A stretch of DNA of 64,000 bases from Piscicola geometra (Eukaryota > Annelida > Clitellata > Hirudinida > Piscicolidae). The stretch is taken from NCBI GenBank assembly GCA_943735955.1, contig OX030963.1, positions 5,603,727 through 5,667,726 of the forward strand. The letters run 5' to 3'. The position numbers and the translations under genes are program-made. Of the stretch, positions 33,721-44,924 are shown piece after piece; the first letter of the stretch is position 1, and each line of letters begins with the position of its first letter. The notes beneath the pieces are model-generated. The model had not been told where the DNA came from, searched no databases, and saw only the letters and a program-made list of their open reading frames with translations.

Positions 33721-35383
33721 TTCAAAGGAAAAAAAAGAATCCATGAATGATGAAAAAAATGCAATTGAGACAGATCATTTTTTAACTAGTTAATCATGCA
33801 AAAAAGTCATCCACTTTGAAAGAATAAAAACGAATCCATAAATGATAAAAAATGCAATTTTCACACATCCTTTTTGAGCCAGTTACTCAAGCAAACAAGT
33901 TTTTCAACATTAGTTGGATCTAAAGAGGCTCTTTTCTTGCTAACAATGTGTCTTGACAAGCTGAATAGACGTTCAAATGGAACTGTACTTGCAGGAGATG
34001 ACAAGTACTTTCTTGCCAGTTTCGCAAGAGCCGGATATGTCCCTTCGTGTTGTTGCCACCAAACAAGGAGACAACTCTCAAAGCCTACTTCAGATTCTTT
34101 TCTATGTTTAATGACTGAATTAAGTAATCATTGAGATATCTTCATCTTTAGAATCCGAAGTTACATATGTTTGTAGTCTTTTGTTTGGTGAAGGCTGTAT
34201 AGTTTTTGAGGTTTTCTTTTTTTCCTATAGTTTCTTTAACTCTTTTATTTTTGTGAAAACATTTGAAATAGAGACCGACCGAAACAGATATTTTTATTTC
34301 GGCTGAAACCGAAATTAGGCCGAAATTAAAATCCCATTTTCGGCCGAAACCGAAATTAAGCCGAAATTTAATATAAATTTTTGGCCGAAACCGAAATTAA
34401 ACCGAAATTGTAATCAGATTTTTGGCCGAAACCGAAGCCGAAACCGAAATTTTTTCCAATTTTTATTAAATATGAAAAAATAGTATTTAACGATGACAAT
34501 GCCAGTTTTATAAGTAAATCTAAACAAGCGTATATTTTAAGCCAAACAATAAAAGTTTTTCAACAACAAAATTTTTTTGTTGTTGACAGGCTTTGCTTTA
34601 GTCAGACGACATTTTGTAAAAAAAACTTCCAAATAAGATTCAACGACATTCTCACAATTTATTTTTGAATTAATTAATCGAAGCCAAATCTTCTCGTTCT
34701 TTCGACTAATAGATAGTGTTTTTCAAAGAATGGATATCTAGAATTCCACATGCTTGTATATGTTATTCGAACAATTAGTCTTATGTCACCCATAAATCAA
34801 TTAACCACGATATATAATAGATATCTAATATAGATGAGAATCGAACCCAAACTTAATAATTCGAGTCCGATTGAGGATATACAGATACTTACTATTGACA
34901 ATAACATTTTTTTAAACAAATGTTTAAAAAAATAGAATTGGCTTAAAAAAAGTTTTGTTAAATATCATCATTGAACGTATCGCAATTTACTTAAATTTCA
35001 AATACATGATTGTTGTTCCAGATGCTTGTATATGTTATTTGAATAATTAGTCTGATGACACCCATAAATCAATCAACCACGATAACTAATAGATATCTAA
35101 TAGAGAATCGAACCCGAACTTAATAGTTCGATTGAGGATACAGATATAACAGATAAACTACATAAATAAATAAAAATTTCGGTTTTTCGGTAAATATGAA
35201 ATCCATTTCGGCCGAAACCGAAATTGAGCCGAAATTACAAAATTATTTTTGGCCGAAACCGAAAAATTGCCGAAGCTAAGAAAACTGGCAATTTCGGCGC
35301 CGAAACCGAAACCGAACCGAATTTCGGTCGGTCTCTAATTTGAAATTTCTAAATTGAGGGTATAATGATGTGGCAATTCCACT
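33721..35383 (-). mobile_element. hAT family B copy B2, split by a hAT-E MITE
   Basis: Minus-strand sequence matches B1 (10171-10680), with the dimerisation region at about 33860-34090. It is interrupted at 34269-35337 by a hAT-E element and resumes at 35338-35383. The GTGGCAATTC..ATAATGATGTGG flank is shared with B1 and B3. It begins exactly where IR-A homology ends, opposite B1 on the left side. Confidence 0.75.
34269..35337. mobile_element. hAT-type MITE with CCGAAA repeats (family E), copy 2
   Basis: Perfect terminal repeats TAGAGACCGACCGAAA and TTTCGGTCGGTCTCTA bound the element, with an exact 8-bp duplication ATTTGAAA (34261-34268 and 35338-35345). It is longer than copy 1 (1069 against 800 bp) because an internal tRNA-like, ATAGATATCTAATA-containing segment is duplicated (about 34780-34880 and 35030-35130). 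It is inserted in hAT B2. Confidence 0.96.
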
Positions 35384-35403
35384 ACCGACTGCATATTTAT
35401 AAA

Positions 35404-36300
35404 ATTAATATGTAAAACAGTCGATTCTTGAAGGAAGAGCGATGAAAGCAGTGAGATGACAATGAAATGAGCGACGGCCAAGAAGAATATAATTTCAGTA
35501 ATAACAACGATAATGATGGTATACGACCAAAATAGACCTTATCCAAAATAGATATATAAGAATATTTTGTCCAAGGTCTGTTTTGGGTAAGGTCTATTAT
35601 TTAAGGTCTAATTTTGGTAAGGTCTAATTTGGACCCAAATCCTATAATGATGATCACGTCAAATACTCTATTCCGAGTCCAGGGGTTACAGATCAGAGCA
35701 AAAAAGCTGATAACAGTAAAGACGCCATGGATATATCTTCATATAATGACAGCAATGAAAGTTTCGATGGTAAAGCAGCGGCACAAAGTAAAAGTGGTGC
35801 ATTTGTGTTTTAATGTGGAAATATAGCTTGGCAAAGTGAATCTGTGCGTTCACTTGCAGTTATAAATGCGGAAAAGAGAATATCATGAATGTGAAACCAG
35901 GTCTAAATCGATTTGCCTTGCGAGGTGTTGCCGCTCTCAAGACAGACTTCCAATTTTTATCTCGAGACTCTATCACTGAAGAAATTTTGAAGTGGAAAAA
36001 CAAGGAAATTGAAATGCGTCATTATGAAAAGTGGAAAAAGTTGAAGAGAAAAAAAGTTCTTAGTAACATTGGTTTACTAGAACTCTGAAACAAAGATCGA
36101 GGCTGACCAGTTTTTAACAAACGCATGCCAAAAGATAGATTTACCAGATTTCAAATATGATTAGTTTCAATGATGCCCAAATTTCGTCGAAAAACCGGAT
36201 TGGTGTCATGTCTGTCCAAGATCCGGTGACATAAAAACGGCATTGAAATGCTCAATGTGCAGCAAACCTAAATACAAAAAACATACATGAGGAAAACTTA
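35404..36300 (+). pseudogene. Unrecognised broken gene with a CxxC...CxxC end
   Basis: Several plus-strand pieces look protein-like but are separated by stops or frame changes. An acidic start (MSDGQEEYNFSNNNDND, about 35468) is followed by a charged Ser/Asp-rich piece (35640-35800), a basic helical piece (LKWKNKEIEMRHYEKWKKLK, about 35980-36040) and a final DWCHVCPRSGDIKTALKCSM with CSKPKYKKHT before TGA (about 36200-36290). The end is zinc-finger-like. I do not recognise the family. A decayed transposase is possible. At 35527-35632 AAGGTCTA-type units are arranged as an inverted repeat that interrupts the first piece. Confidence 0.35.
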
Positions 36301-36561
36301 ATACTTTTTATGGGTATTCGAATAATTCGCTTTGGCCCCGTTTTCATACTTTATAAATAACTAGATATACAAATATTGTTAGCTTTGCTGTGATTCCAGG
36401 AGGAAAAAAAATTGAAAAAAAGAGTGAACTTCGTAGAATATAAGACTGCTCTGTTGAGATTTAAGCTTTCCATAATCTTGTAATCATCGTCAGATTTTAA
36501 ATTTATCTGTGCCACACCTACATTACACCATATTCACCCCACCTCAACTTTCTTCATGCAG

Positions 36562-36694
36562 ACACTATTCTAGCGCAATGCAGATGTTTAAGGAGAAAAG
36601 GAAGATGGGCGGAGAAGTGTACTCGAAAGATTATGAACTCTATCTCACTAAACAGATGGCCTCTCTGATGAAGGAGTATGTAATGATTAACAAG
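36562..36694 (+). CDS. Atlastin-like GTPase, exon 12
   Basis: After CATGCAG, one base completes the codon from exon 11, then 44 codons follow to AACAAG/GTTATT in phase 0. MQMFKEKRKMGGEVYSKDYE aligns with the family's LF...KKMGGEEFS..Y, the last helix of the three-helix bundle. It is the natural continuation of exon 11 at 25709, although IR-A's right arm and piggyBac lie in the intron. The next exon downstream is a second exon 10, not the terminal exon. Confidence 0.85.
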
Positions 36695-36715
36695 GTTATT
36701 GAATAGATGGATGAA

Positions 36716-36791
36716 AGTGTGTGTGTTCGTGTGCGTGTATGCGCGTGTGTGCTTGTGTGTGTGTGTGCGTGTGTTAGTGTGTGTGTTTGTA

Positions 36792-36842
<51 letters not shown>

Positions 36843-36914
36843 TTTTATGTGTGTATGTGTGTGTGTGTGTGAGTGTGTGTGTGTGTGTGTGTATGCATGT
36901 ATGTATGTGTGTGA
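36716..36914. repeat. (GT)n-rich microsatellite
   Basis: Interrupted (GT)n between exon 12 and the second exon 10. It corresponds to the intron 9 microsatellite at 23095-23291 and marks the duplication junction. Confidence 0.95.
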
Positions 36915-36943
36915 GCATGTGAAGACTTTTGACAACGATTCAG

Positions 36944-37015
36944 GCCACAGCTAAAGCGAACGATTTGAAAGCGATTGAAAATGCTAAGAACTTTTACAGA
37001 ACGGAGATGGACAAG
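36944..37015 (+). CDS. Atlastin-like GTPase, second exon 10
   Basis: The 24-codon exon encodes ATAKANDLKAIENAKNFYRT and EMDK/GTTTTG, paralogous to 23322-23393 with the same borders and phase. It starts the second 3' exon set (exon 11 at 40696, 12 at 44925, 13 at 45143). Because exon 12 (36694) ends and this exon begins in phase 0, the two bundles could be spliced in tandem. It may instead mark a separate partial gene. Confidence 0.82.
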
Positions 37016-37739
37016 GTTTTGTTTCTATTGTTAAAATCAATTGTTACTAGGATTTGATTGTTTCCAAAAATAATGTCTTTTTTAAAACTCGTTGATTACT
37101 TGTATTCATATTTATATGAGACGTAACTTTCTATATCTATGGACGAAACGTAACGAATCTTATAAATATATATTATACTCATTTAATTATTATAAATATT
37201 AAAGGCATTTAATTAATTTTAAATGCTTGCTTCTTGGATTCGGATTCGTATGGATCCAGTATCAAGATTCGGATTCTGATCCCATTTCTAATGGGTAATT
37301 TAAAATGTGTATACTATTATATGGTATGAACACTAGGCCTATGACATTTTTGCAATCTCATAAGATATTTTTGAAAAAATTGTTTTTTCACCACGAATTT
37401 GGTCGATTAAATGCCTTAGGACTAATACACGATGTTGACATCCTATGTACTAAAGTATAAGAAATGTTTTTTGTTTATAAATTTTTTTAGGGTTAGAACA
37501 ACTCCATTGGTTAATCCAGAATGTCTTGACATTTGGGCTGTCACTGACTATAACTTTAATTCTTTCCTAAATGGTATTGAAGTTCGTCTAGATGCCCTAA
37601 CTAATAGTGATAAAAAAGCATTGTCAATAATGGAATTACAGAGGTGCTAGATAGATCTGTTACAAATCTTGGGGGTTCTTACTCAGGGTTTTTAGTATCG
37701 GAGTGAAAACCTATTCCTCTGTACAAAATTCCGTATGAT
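37016..37739. other. Intron or spacer with one unrecognised open stretch
   Basis: At 37495-37650, after a TTTTTTTAG acceptor-like site, about 50 codons read TPLVNPECLDIWAVTDYNFN and on to IMELQRC and a stop. I do not recognise it. The rest is AT-rich non-coding. Confidence 0.35.
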
Positions 37740-38075
37740 ATGTCCATATTCCTGTACCCGAATAATGGACTTGGAAAGAAGAACACAAGCCATGTGAATG
37801 AGGTGTTTCCAAAGATCTCTCGCAATTTTAATTACAAAGATAATGATTAACTTCGGAAGAGTGTTACGAATGTTATTGGTCCCCACGAAGATCTACTGAC
37901 TTTAGTGAAAAGAATGAAGCTGAGATGGTACGGTCATTTTTCTTGCTCTTCAAGGCTGGCCAAAACAGTTCTTCAAGGCACTGGTCAGTGAGTTGGAAAA
38001 AAAAACAGAAAAGTAAAAAGATGGGAGAACACAATAGCGGAAGGAACAAGGTTGGAGCTCAAAGACTGAGAATAT
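37740..38075 (+). mobile_element. LINE fragment (RT C-terminal region)
   Basis: Reading pieces include VIGPHEDLLTLVKRMKLRWY followed by a GH motif and a K..RWEDNIAE block, with frameshifts. This is the IG..EDLL..VK..KL.WYGH....G.R..G...K.W.DNI pattern of a common animal non-LTR element. It is truncated at both ends. Confidence 0.7.
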
Positions 38076-38324
38076 CAGAAAACCAACAATTTTTCGAAAC
38101 CAATGCTTTTTTATTGCCACTTTAAGCTTTTTTCACAAAAAAACAATAGCGATTTTAATATCTTAAATTATGGGTCATCTATATAAAACACTAAAATTGT
38201 AAAATGTCAACTAAAACAAAATCATTAATTAATAATCTTTTTCCCCTTTCCGCCTTTCAGTTTTTTTATCTTCTTGTCCTCTCGCAATATCCTCACAAGT
38301 CTGGCAAAGGGAGAGCTATGCTTT

Positions 38325-39141
38325 AATCTACGTTAACTTCCGATTAACGCGTTAATCAATTAACGACCGTTAAATTTTATAACGCATTTGAATACAAATT
38401 AACGCATTTAAAATTTTTAATTCATTTAAGCTTATGCAAATTGAACTGTTTTTTGCTGTTTTGGTTACATTGTCAGCAAGTAAACACAAACACTACTAAT
38501 TTACTGTCAAAAAACGAATGGGAAATTTTTCATTTCATTAAAAAACTTCTCATTTATTTAAGATTTGTAACAGAACTGGGGGGTACAAAATATTCAAAAT
38601 TTTCAACATTGTTACTTGCAATTTGTCACTTCACACAAGAAATATACACTTCAGAAGATGATCCAGTTTATTTTATTCGTTTGACAGACAAAATGTCTTT
38701 CCGAACTGGAGCAGAGAATGATTAATCAGAATATCCAATGATCAAGAATTACCACATCATTATACCCCTGATTTAAAAATTTAAAATATTTTACAAAAAT
38801 GGAAAAAACTATTAGAAGAAAAGAAAACTTCAAAAACTATACAGCCTTCACCAAAAAAAAGACTACAAAAATATGTAACTTCAGATTCTGAAGATAAAGA
38901 TACCTCAATGATTACAAAGTTAATAATTCAACGTTATAGAACAGAATCTGAGGTAGGCTTTGAGAGTTGTGCTCTTGTTTGGTGGCAACAACACGAAGGG
39001 GCAGATCCGGCTCTTGCGAAACTGGCATGAAAGTACTTGTCATCTCCTGCAAGTACACTTCCATATGATCGTTTATTCAGCTTGTCAGAACACATAGTTA
39101 GCAAGAAAAGAGCCTCTTAAGATCCAACTAATGTTGAAAAA
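38325..39141 (+). mobile_element. hAT family B copy B3
   Basis: The left end has repeated TTAACG units (CGATTAACGCGTTAATCAAT). The body matches B1 with the same internal deletion point near a conserved CAAACGAATGG. The dimerisation region (39010-39140) contains stops. Its 3' part from about 38955 is included in IR-B and repeated at 60520-60690. Confidence 0.75.
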
Positions 39142-39373
39142 CTTCAGGATCTCAGGATCGCCACCATGATTATTAGGCAAATCAGTTACGAGAAACACTA
39201 TAAAATCACTGAACTGCTTCTTGAACTTTCTTGAGCAATTTTGTAAGAAACCTAACTTTTGGAAAAACTAAAGTGAATTGCTCATAAACGGGTTTGCGGC
39301 AGCTATATGCTGGGAAACAAGATTTCCAGATTGAGGTGGACCCTCTCACTCGCAAAAACCCCCAGGATAGCCG
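39142..39373 (-). mobile_element. hAT-A fragment at the outer edge of IR-B
   Basis: The minus strand carries part of the family-A coding region (equivalent to 6200-6310) with a hAT-A-like terminal GGCGATCC sequence at 39153-39168 and CCCAGGATAGCCGC at the other side (about 39340-39355). It is rearranged and not functional. Half of it recurs at 60410-60515. Confidence 0.6.
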
Positions 39374-40149
39374 CTCTTATGGTATTGGTCTAGCACCTCA
39401 GTTATTCCATCAAATATTTATAATGCTTATCTATCACTAAGAGTTAGTGCTTTTAGATAATCTCCACGGCGCTGATTATTTAAAACAATAACTTGCATTT
39501 CTTCCTTTTTGTGATATTCATCTCATTTAACAAGTGGAACGTTCGTGAGTTGTATTTATCAAAACAGCAATCTGAACTACAATATATCTTTTAAAATAGT
39601 GAACCTATTTCAGAAAGAAAGCTAAGAGTTTAAATTTTAAAAAAATAGAAATAAATATCTGCTAAAATATTTCACCAAGAACCAAAGAGTAAAAAAAAAA
39701 GAAATTTACTCTGGGTGATAAGTTTACAAATTTTAGTCTTAAATAAGCTTTTTTGTATTTTATTATGTTCTATTTTATATAACATATTTAATGAAAAAAG
39801 ATATTAAAATTTACAGAATATTTCCTATCTATAGAAAATTCAATTTGTTGTATTGATATACATTTTGTAATATAGCAATACTTTTGATAACGTATAATAA
39901 AAAAATAGAGGGTGATGTGTAATGAACTAATTATTTTTTCAATTCAGCACACAAAATAGATGAAAACTATCTATTCATATTTCATTTACGTAATTCTTTT
40001 CCAATTTGTCGACTATCATCATAACACCCCTTCAAAGCTCACGCAGGGTAAAAAAGATTTTTAACAAAATTTTTGACAAAATCTTTTTATATTGCGCAGA
40101 TTTATTGGCTAAACATTTCAATAGCAAAGTGTTTTCAAAAAGCCAAGTT
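39374..40149. other. AT-rich non-coding part of IR-B left arm
   Basis: From about 39740 it is shared with 60050-60410. No gene was recognised. Confidence 0.5.
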
Positions 40150-40600
40150 GAATAAAACAAAGCAATGGCGAATACTTCAGCTAGGTAAAGAAAAGAGTGC
40201 AAGCAGTGTGGAAATAAGTAACATTGGGGATCTACGACCAAAATATGTCTCCAAATATTGTGCAACTCAGGATTCTGTATGGTTTTGACAGTTGCATTGA
40301 CCATAAGGCAAGAAGCAGAGTTGGAGGTAGCAGAACTCACGATGGTGAGGAAAAACGTTTGAGATGGTTTAGACACGTGAAAATAAGATTGACAAACCAT
40401 AGAGGGAAGTGAATGTTAAAGATGAAACCACCATAGAAAAAAAAGACCAAGAAGGAGGTACATGGGTGTGGAAATGAAAGATGCCAGAGCAAGATAAGAG
40501 GATGCAGTGAATGAATAACATGATACAATTCATTCGCAATGGTGACTTCTAATGGGAGCAGCCGAAAATGAAAAAAATAGATTGAAAGCAATCATGATTT
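40150..40600 (+). mobile_element. LINE-like fragment, strongly decayed
   Basis: NMSPNIVQLRILYGFDS, then THDGEEKRLRWFRHVKIR and KKTKKEVHGCG resemble the C-terminal (R.RWFGHV) region of a non-LTR reverse transcriptase, with several stops. The same sequence is antisense at 59575-60040. A CACGTGAAAATAAG-type conserved core links the arms. Confidence 0.5.
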
Positions 40601-40695
40601 TGCTTAGCAAATTTAGAAAAAGTTCAGCAAATAGCCAAAGAGACTATCAACAGTGTGAGTCTTGTCATTAACACCATCATTATCATCTCTATCAG

Positions 40696-40754
40696 GTGTG
40701 TGGAAATAACAAACCAAAAATCGATTGTGCAAAGTTGAATGAGGAACATGAGAG
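40696..40754 (+). CDS. Atlastin-like GTPase, second exon 11
   Basis: The 59-bp exon (CTATCAG acceptor, GAGAG/GTGAGT donor, phase 2) encodes VCGNNKPKIDCAKLNEEHE and joins exon 12 at 44925 to give Arg-His-Tyr. It is paralogous to 25651-25709 and nearly identical to the antisense exon at 59392-59450. Confidence 0.8.
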
Positions 40755-41529
40755 GTGAGTGCTACCATCTTGTCACATCCACCACACCATCTCCTTTTTG
40801 TCACATCCAACACAAAATCTCATACCATTATCAGTGTTTCATAAGGAGTTGAAGAGTAACAGGCTATTTTTATTGTTTAGCGTCCATCATGGCGGCATGG
40901 CGTTCGGTTGTTCCCGTTTTGAATTTTCGTGTTGCTGGGCGGCTTGACTTGTTTTTATGAGTTGAAAATTTTGTATTTAAATTTTCTTTTATATAAGCTT
41001 TTTTCTTCTTCATATTTTCCAATTTATTATGTATTCTAGAGACTTTTTAATATAACTTTCTTTTTACGGTAAAATTCCAAAAAGTAATGTAAGACGTAGA
41101 TCATAAATAAATAGATCATAAAATATACCATAAATTCATGAGAAATTATATTTAAAAAATGAACAACTTATTACTTATGAAAAACATTTCTAACCCTAAT
41201 CCTAACCTAGTTAAAACTATTAATACACAATTTAATTAAAAATTAAACTCTATTATTAAGACAGAATCTACTAAATTAACTAATTATAAAGATTCTGATA
41301 ATAATAATAACATAAATAATAATAATGATGATGATGATATTAATGATAATAATAATAATATGGACTGTTATGGGTACCCGCGTATTCTCTCCGGGTTTCT
41401 CCGAAGTTTTTAAACTCTAATTGCCAAATATTTAAAAAATCATTAAAAAAATTAATTACTATTTTTTATTAAGTATCCATTAAAAATAAGTGGTCTTCCT
41501 TATCTAAACTTATACATATTACAACACTT
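40755..41529. other. Intron, AT-rich, with ATAATAATG-rich tract
   Basis: It has a TAACCCTAATCCTAACC telomere-like trace at 41191-41208 and an (ATA/ATG)n tract at 41300-41360. The ACCCGCGTATTC..CCGGGTTTCTCCGAAG block (41378-41410) is shared with 58745-58775 in the other arm. Confidence 0.6.
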
Positions 41530-44500
41530 TTTGAAGAACTCTCTTTGTTATTCTATGCTATTGTTTTGGATTTGGTTAACTTATCTTTGTCTACATCTAC
41601 ATTTCATTCTGTCTTCAAATCTTTTTTTATTATTTTTAAAATTAAGAACCTTTCTCTTGATCCGGCATCCTTATCTAGTTATAGACCTGTATCTAATCTT
41701 TCTTTTCTTTCTAAAGTCTTTAAAAAAGTTTCTTCTCAACAATTAATCTTTTATCCAAAAAAATACTCATTTCTTTTTTCTTCTCAATCTGGTTTCAGAA
41801 ATTGCTACTCCACTGAAACTTCTTTACTTAAACTATAATGACCTTATTTTAACCTCTGATTCTAATGCATCTACTCTCCTTTTATTAGTATTGGTATTAG
41901 TATTAGTCTTTATAGTGCCTTTGTCTCGACACTTCATATCTTTTTCTTCATCTTCCCCTTTCTTTTCTCTCCCTCTGTCTCCAGATCGCTCCCACACTTC
42001 TCAGCACCACTTCTTCCACCCTCCGATCCTCCTCCTGGTAACCAATGACCCTTCCATCGGGTCCTGTTTTCCACGCTGTCTTCTCCAAACCGTCGGCCAA
42101 TTTCTTAACCATCAAACCGTTTGTGTTATCTATCCCATCCAATTCCATAAGATGTCCATTGAAATCCCCTCCTACCACCAGTCTATCTCCTGTCTTTTTT
42201 GCTTCCCTTGCCAACCTAGTTATGCATGAAATCCTTATTTTATTTGCAACTTTATCCACTCCCTCGCATCTCTGATACACCACACACACCACTAGACCTG
42301 TTTCTCCATTCTTAATCTTCAACACCAGCAATTCTTCATTTTGGTATTTGTTCACTACCTCTGCTTTCAATTCCTTCTTCACTAAAAACCCCACTCCACC
42401 ACATTTCCCTTCTTCCATCTTCCTCCCCACACCAAACCATTCTAAAAAGCCCTGTCCATCCACCATCTGATCTTCGTTTAGGTCTTTCTCGCATAGTCCA
42501 CAGATATCTATATCATTATTCATTATGAATTCAACTGCTTCTCGTTGTTTTCCTATATTTCTCAGTTTCCTTGCATTCTTGAAGACCACTTTGATTTCTC
42601 CTCTTCCCTCTCTACCTCCCCTCATGGAACTTAATTCTTTTCCTCCACCTCCCTTTTTCCATTGTTGTCTTTTTCTATATTCTTTCTGCGGCCCACATTC
42701 TTCAACTCTATTGCTCTTTTTTCTATCAACGCTCTCTTCAGCTGTTCTATCTTCTGTCTTTTCTCCCATTGTTTTCTTCTTTCCTCCTCTCTCCCTTCCA
42801 AAAGGAGGTCCATCTCTAAAAAAAACTCTTCTGTATCTCTCATCCTTCTTTAGCAGCATCTTCCTTCCCATTACCCTCCATTTATCTGCCTCTGACCTGA
42901 ATTCAATTATCACAGGCCTGCACCCACCTTCCATGTTTTTTTTCTCTCTCATTCTTTCCACTAATACTGGTTCTATTGCTCCTGGGTAATCACTCTGATT
43001 ATCTTTTTCATCTTAACATCATCCCCTTCTCCCTCTTTCTTCAACCCGAACGTAATTATTCTCTTCTTCCTTGTCTCCTCCTTCTGACTTCTCACTAACT
43101 CCGTTTTCACCTCTTTCACCAGGTTGGCTCTCAGCTCCTCTTCTACCTCGGTTCTTTGAATTTTCACTTCTTCCCTCAAATTTTTTTTCAATACATCTGC
43201 ATACTTTATTTTTTTTCTTCCTCATTCTTTTGGTACTCTTTTACTTTTAGCTCCATACTTCTCACCTTGCTTTCCGCCCCTATCGCTCTTTTTTTCAACT
43301 TCACATTTTCTCTCTTCACCTCTTCGATCACCTTCACCACACACATTCCACACAGGAAACTTCTTTCATCCTTCGCTCTCTCCTTTCTCACCCTCAGCGC
43401 CTGCCATGCCTCACATTCCTCCCCTTCGCATAGGATGAAGATCTTTTCAAACCCCTCCCACTTTTTGTCTTTATCCATTTTTTTCCTTTACTTCCCATTT
43501 TTTTTTCTTCAAAAAATCACTTTTAACCTCTAAAACTTATCCCTCTTGTTAATACAGGTGAAGGTGCAAAGTCCAACCTAATTAACAAACACAAAATTCA
43601 ATCAAATTTCTTTCAGAAAAACAAACCAACTCAGCAAACGAATTCAGAAAAACACTTTCCCGAATATTTTAAGCAGAATTACCACAACTATAACCTTTTC
43701 TATGCAACTACAGACACCAAAACTAGCAAAAAACGACTGACCGTGTTATCACGCAACTCCAGCAACTTCAGCCATATATAGTTCACAAACTTGAGAGCTT
43801 GACACGACTTTAAAAATAGAGCGCCTAAAAGCGTTGCCGAACTTTATACACCATGTACCTTGATTTTTCATCTGCTTTTGATACTGTTGATCATACTCAT
43901 TTACTTGATGTTTTAGATTCTTTCTCTAATAATTTGGATCGTCCCTTAACTGGCTTAAATCATATCTTTCTGAGCGAACTTCTTATGAATCAATAGAATA
44001 TTTTCGTTCTTCATCTGTCTCTTCATCTTATGGTGTTCCTCAGGGCTCAATCCTTGGACCCTTAATTTTTGTTCTCTACACCTCTGAACTGCCTAATGCT
44101 ATTTCTTCATTTTCCTTAGATGACTCCTATATTATACATCTTTTAATAACTCTTCTCTTGACTTTGCTGTTATTAAAATAATTCTCTGTCTTCACTCTAT
44201 AATTTCTTTGGTTTCATCTATATTTAACAAACTAAAACCTGATGAGTTTGAACTTATCTATTTCAATAGAACTATCCCTTCCTTCTTTAGTTTTGCTTTT
44301 CCCGTCATCATTATCTCTAAACCCTTTATCTTATATACATAGCCAGGCAGATCGGCGATCCTACTTTGCAGCTTCTTGTTCTTGTTCTCTAGTTCTCTCC
44401 AGGATTGATTTTTGCAACTTTCTTCACTATGGTCTTTCTGATACAACTTTAGCTTCTCTAAATAAAGTATTTAATTTTGCTGCTCGTCTTGATGCTCGTG

Positions 44501-44906
44501 CTTCTAAATTTTTTAATATTTCTTCTTATCTTCTTTTTCTACATTGGTTACCACTAAGATCTAGAATGCTTTTTAAAATATGCCTAAATATGTTTAAAAT
44601 TCATAACTGTACGGCCCTTATTTATCTTAAAAATCTAATTAAACAACACCCTAAATCTGGTCTAAGATCTTCGACCTTTAAACGGTCTTTTCGTTTTTCA
44701 GTTGAACACTTTTCTGCTAAATGATCTTTTTATTACTGTAATATTTTTTTATGGAATTCTTTACCCTCTTCTTTTACTTTAACTAATTCACTCATAGCTT
44801 TCCGCCTTGGCCTAAAGACGTGTTTGTTCAAAACGTGATGGCTAGGCGCTATTTTTCGCTTCGTAAAGGGCGCTATACAAATAATTAGTGATTGATTGAT
44901 TGATCT
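41530..44906 (+). mobile_element. CR1/L2-like LINE, interrupted by another LINE
   Basis: Reverse-transcriptase pieces appear in order. They are LDPASLSSYRPVSNLSFLSK (41650-41710), QSGFRNCYSTETSLLKL (41790-41838), YLDFSSAFDTVDHTHLLDVL (43857-43916), SYGVPQGSILGPLIFVLYTS (44028-44087), a decayed active-site region SLDDSY (44115), then SRIDFCNFLHYGLSD and LLFLHWLPLRSRMLFKI (44400-44590). The 3' end has GGGCGCTATACAAATAATTA and a (TGAT)n tail at 44890-44906. A second LINE lies inside. Stops and frameshifts inactivate it. The IR-B right arm keeps only the last roughly 135 bp. Confidence 0.85.
41948..43860 (-). mobile_element. Second LINE fragment (ORF1 and endonuclease), nested in the CR1-like LINE
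   Basis: Minus-strand order from 43478: a Cys-rich start (CEGEECEAWQALRV..CGMC), a long Lys/Glu coiled coil, an ORF1-type RNA-binding piece (RPVIIEFRSEADKWRVMGRK at about 42900), then an apurinic-type endonuclease with CGGVGFLVKKEL, LVVCVVYQRCEG and LVVGGDFNGHLMELDG (42060-42560). It is truncated before the reverse transcriptase. The 5' flank reaches about 43850. The 337-codon frame at 41948-42961 spans the ORF1 end and the endonuclease and may reflect lost stops. Confidence 0.75.
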
Positions 44907-44924
44907 CTACCACCCTTCTTGCAG

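Noticed and set aside
36640..36922. Thr-His and Val-Cys rich frames
   Set aside because: These are low-complexity translations of the (GT)n microsatellite.
42525..42989. 154-codon plus-strand frame rich in Ser, Phe and Leu
   Set aside because: It is the antisense shadow of the Lys/Glu-rich LINE ORF1 and endonuclease frame.
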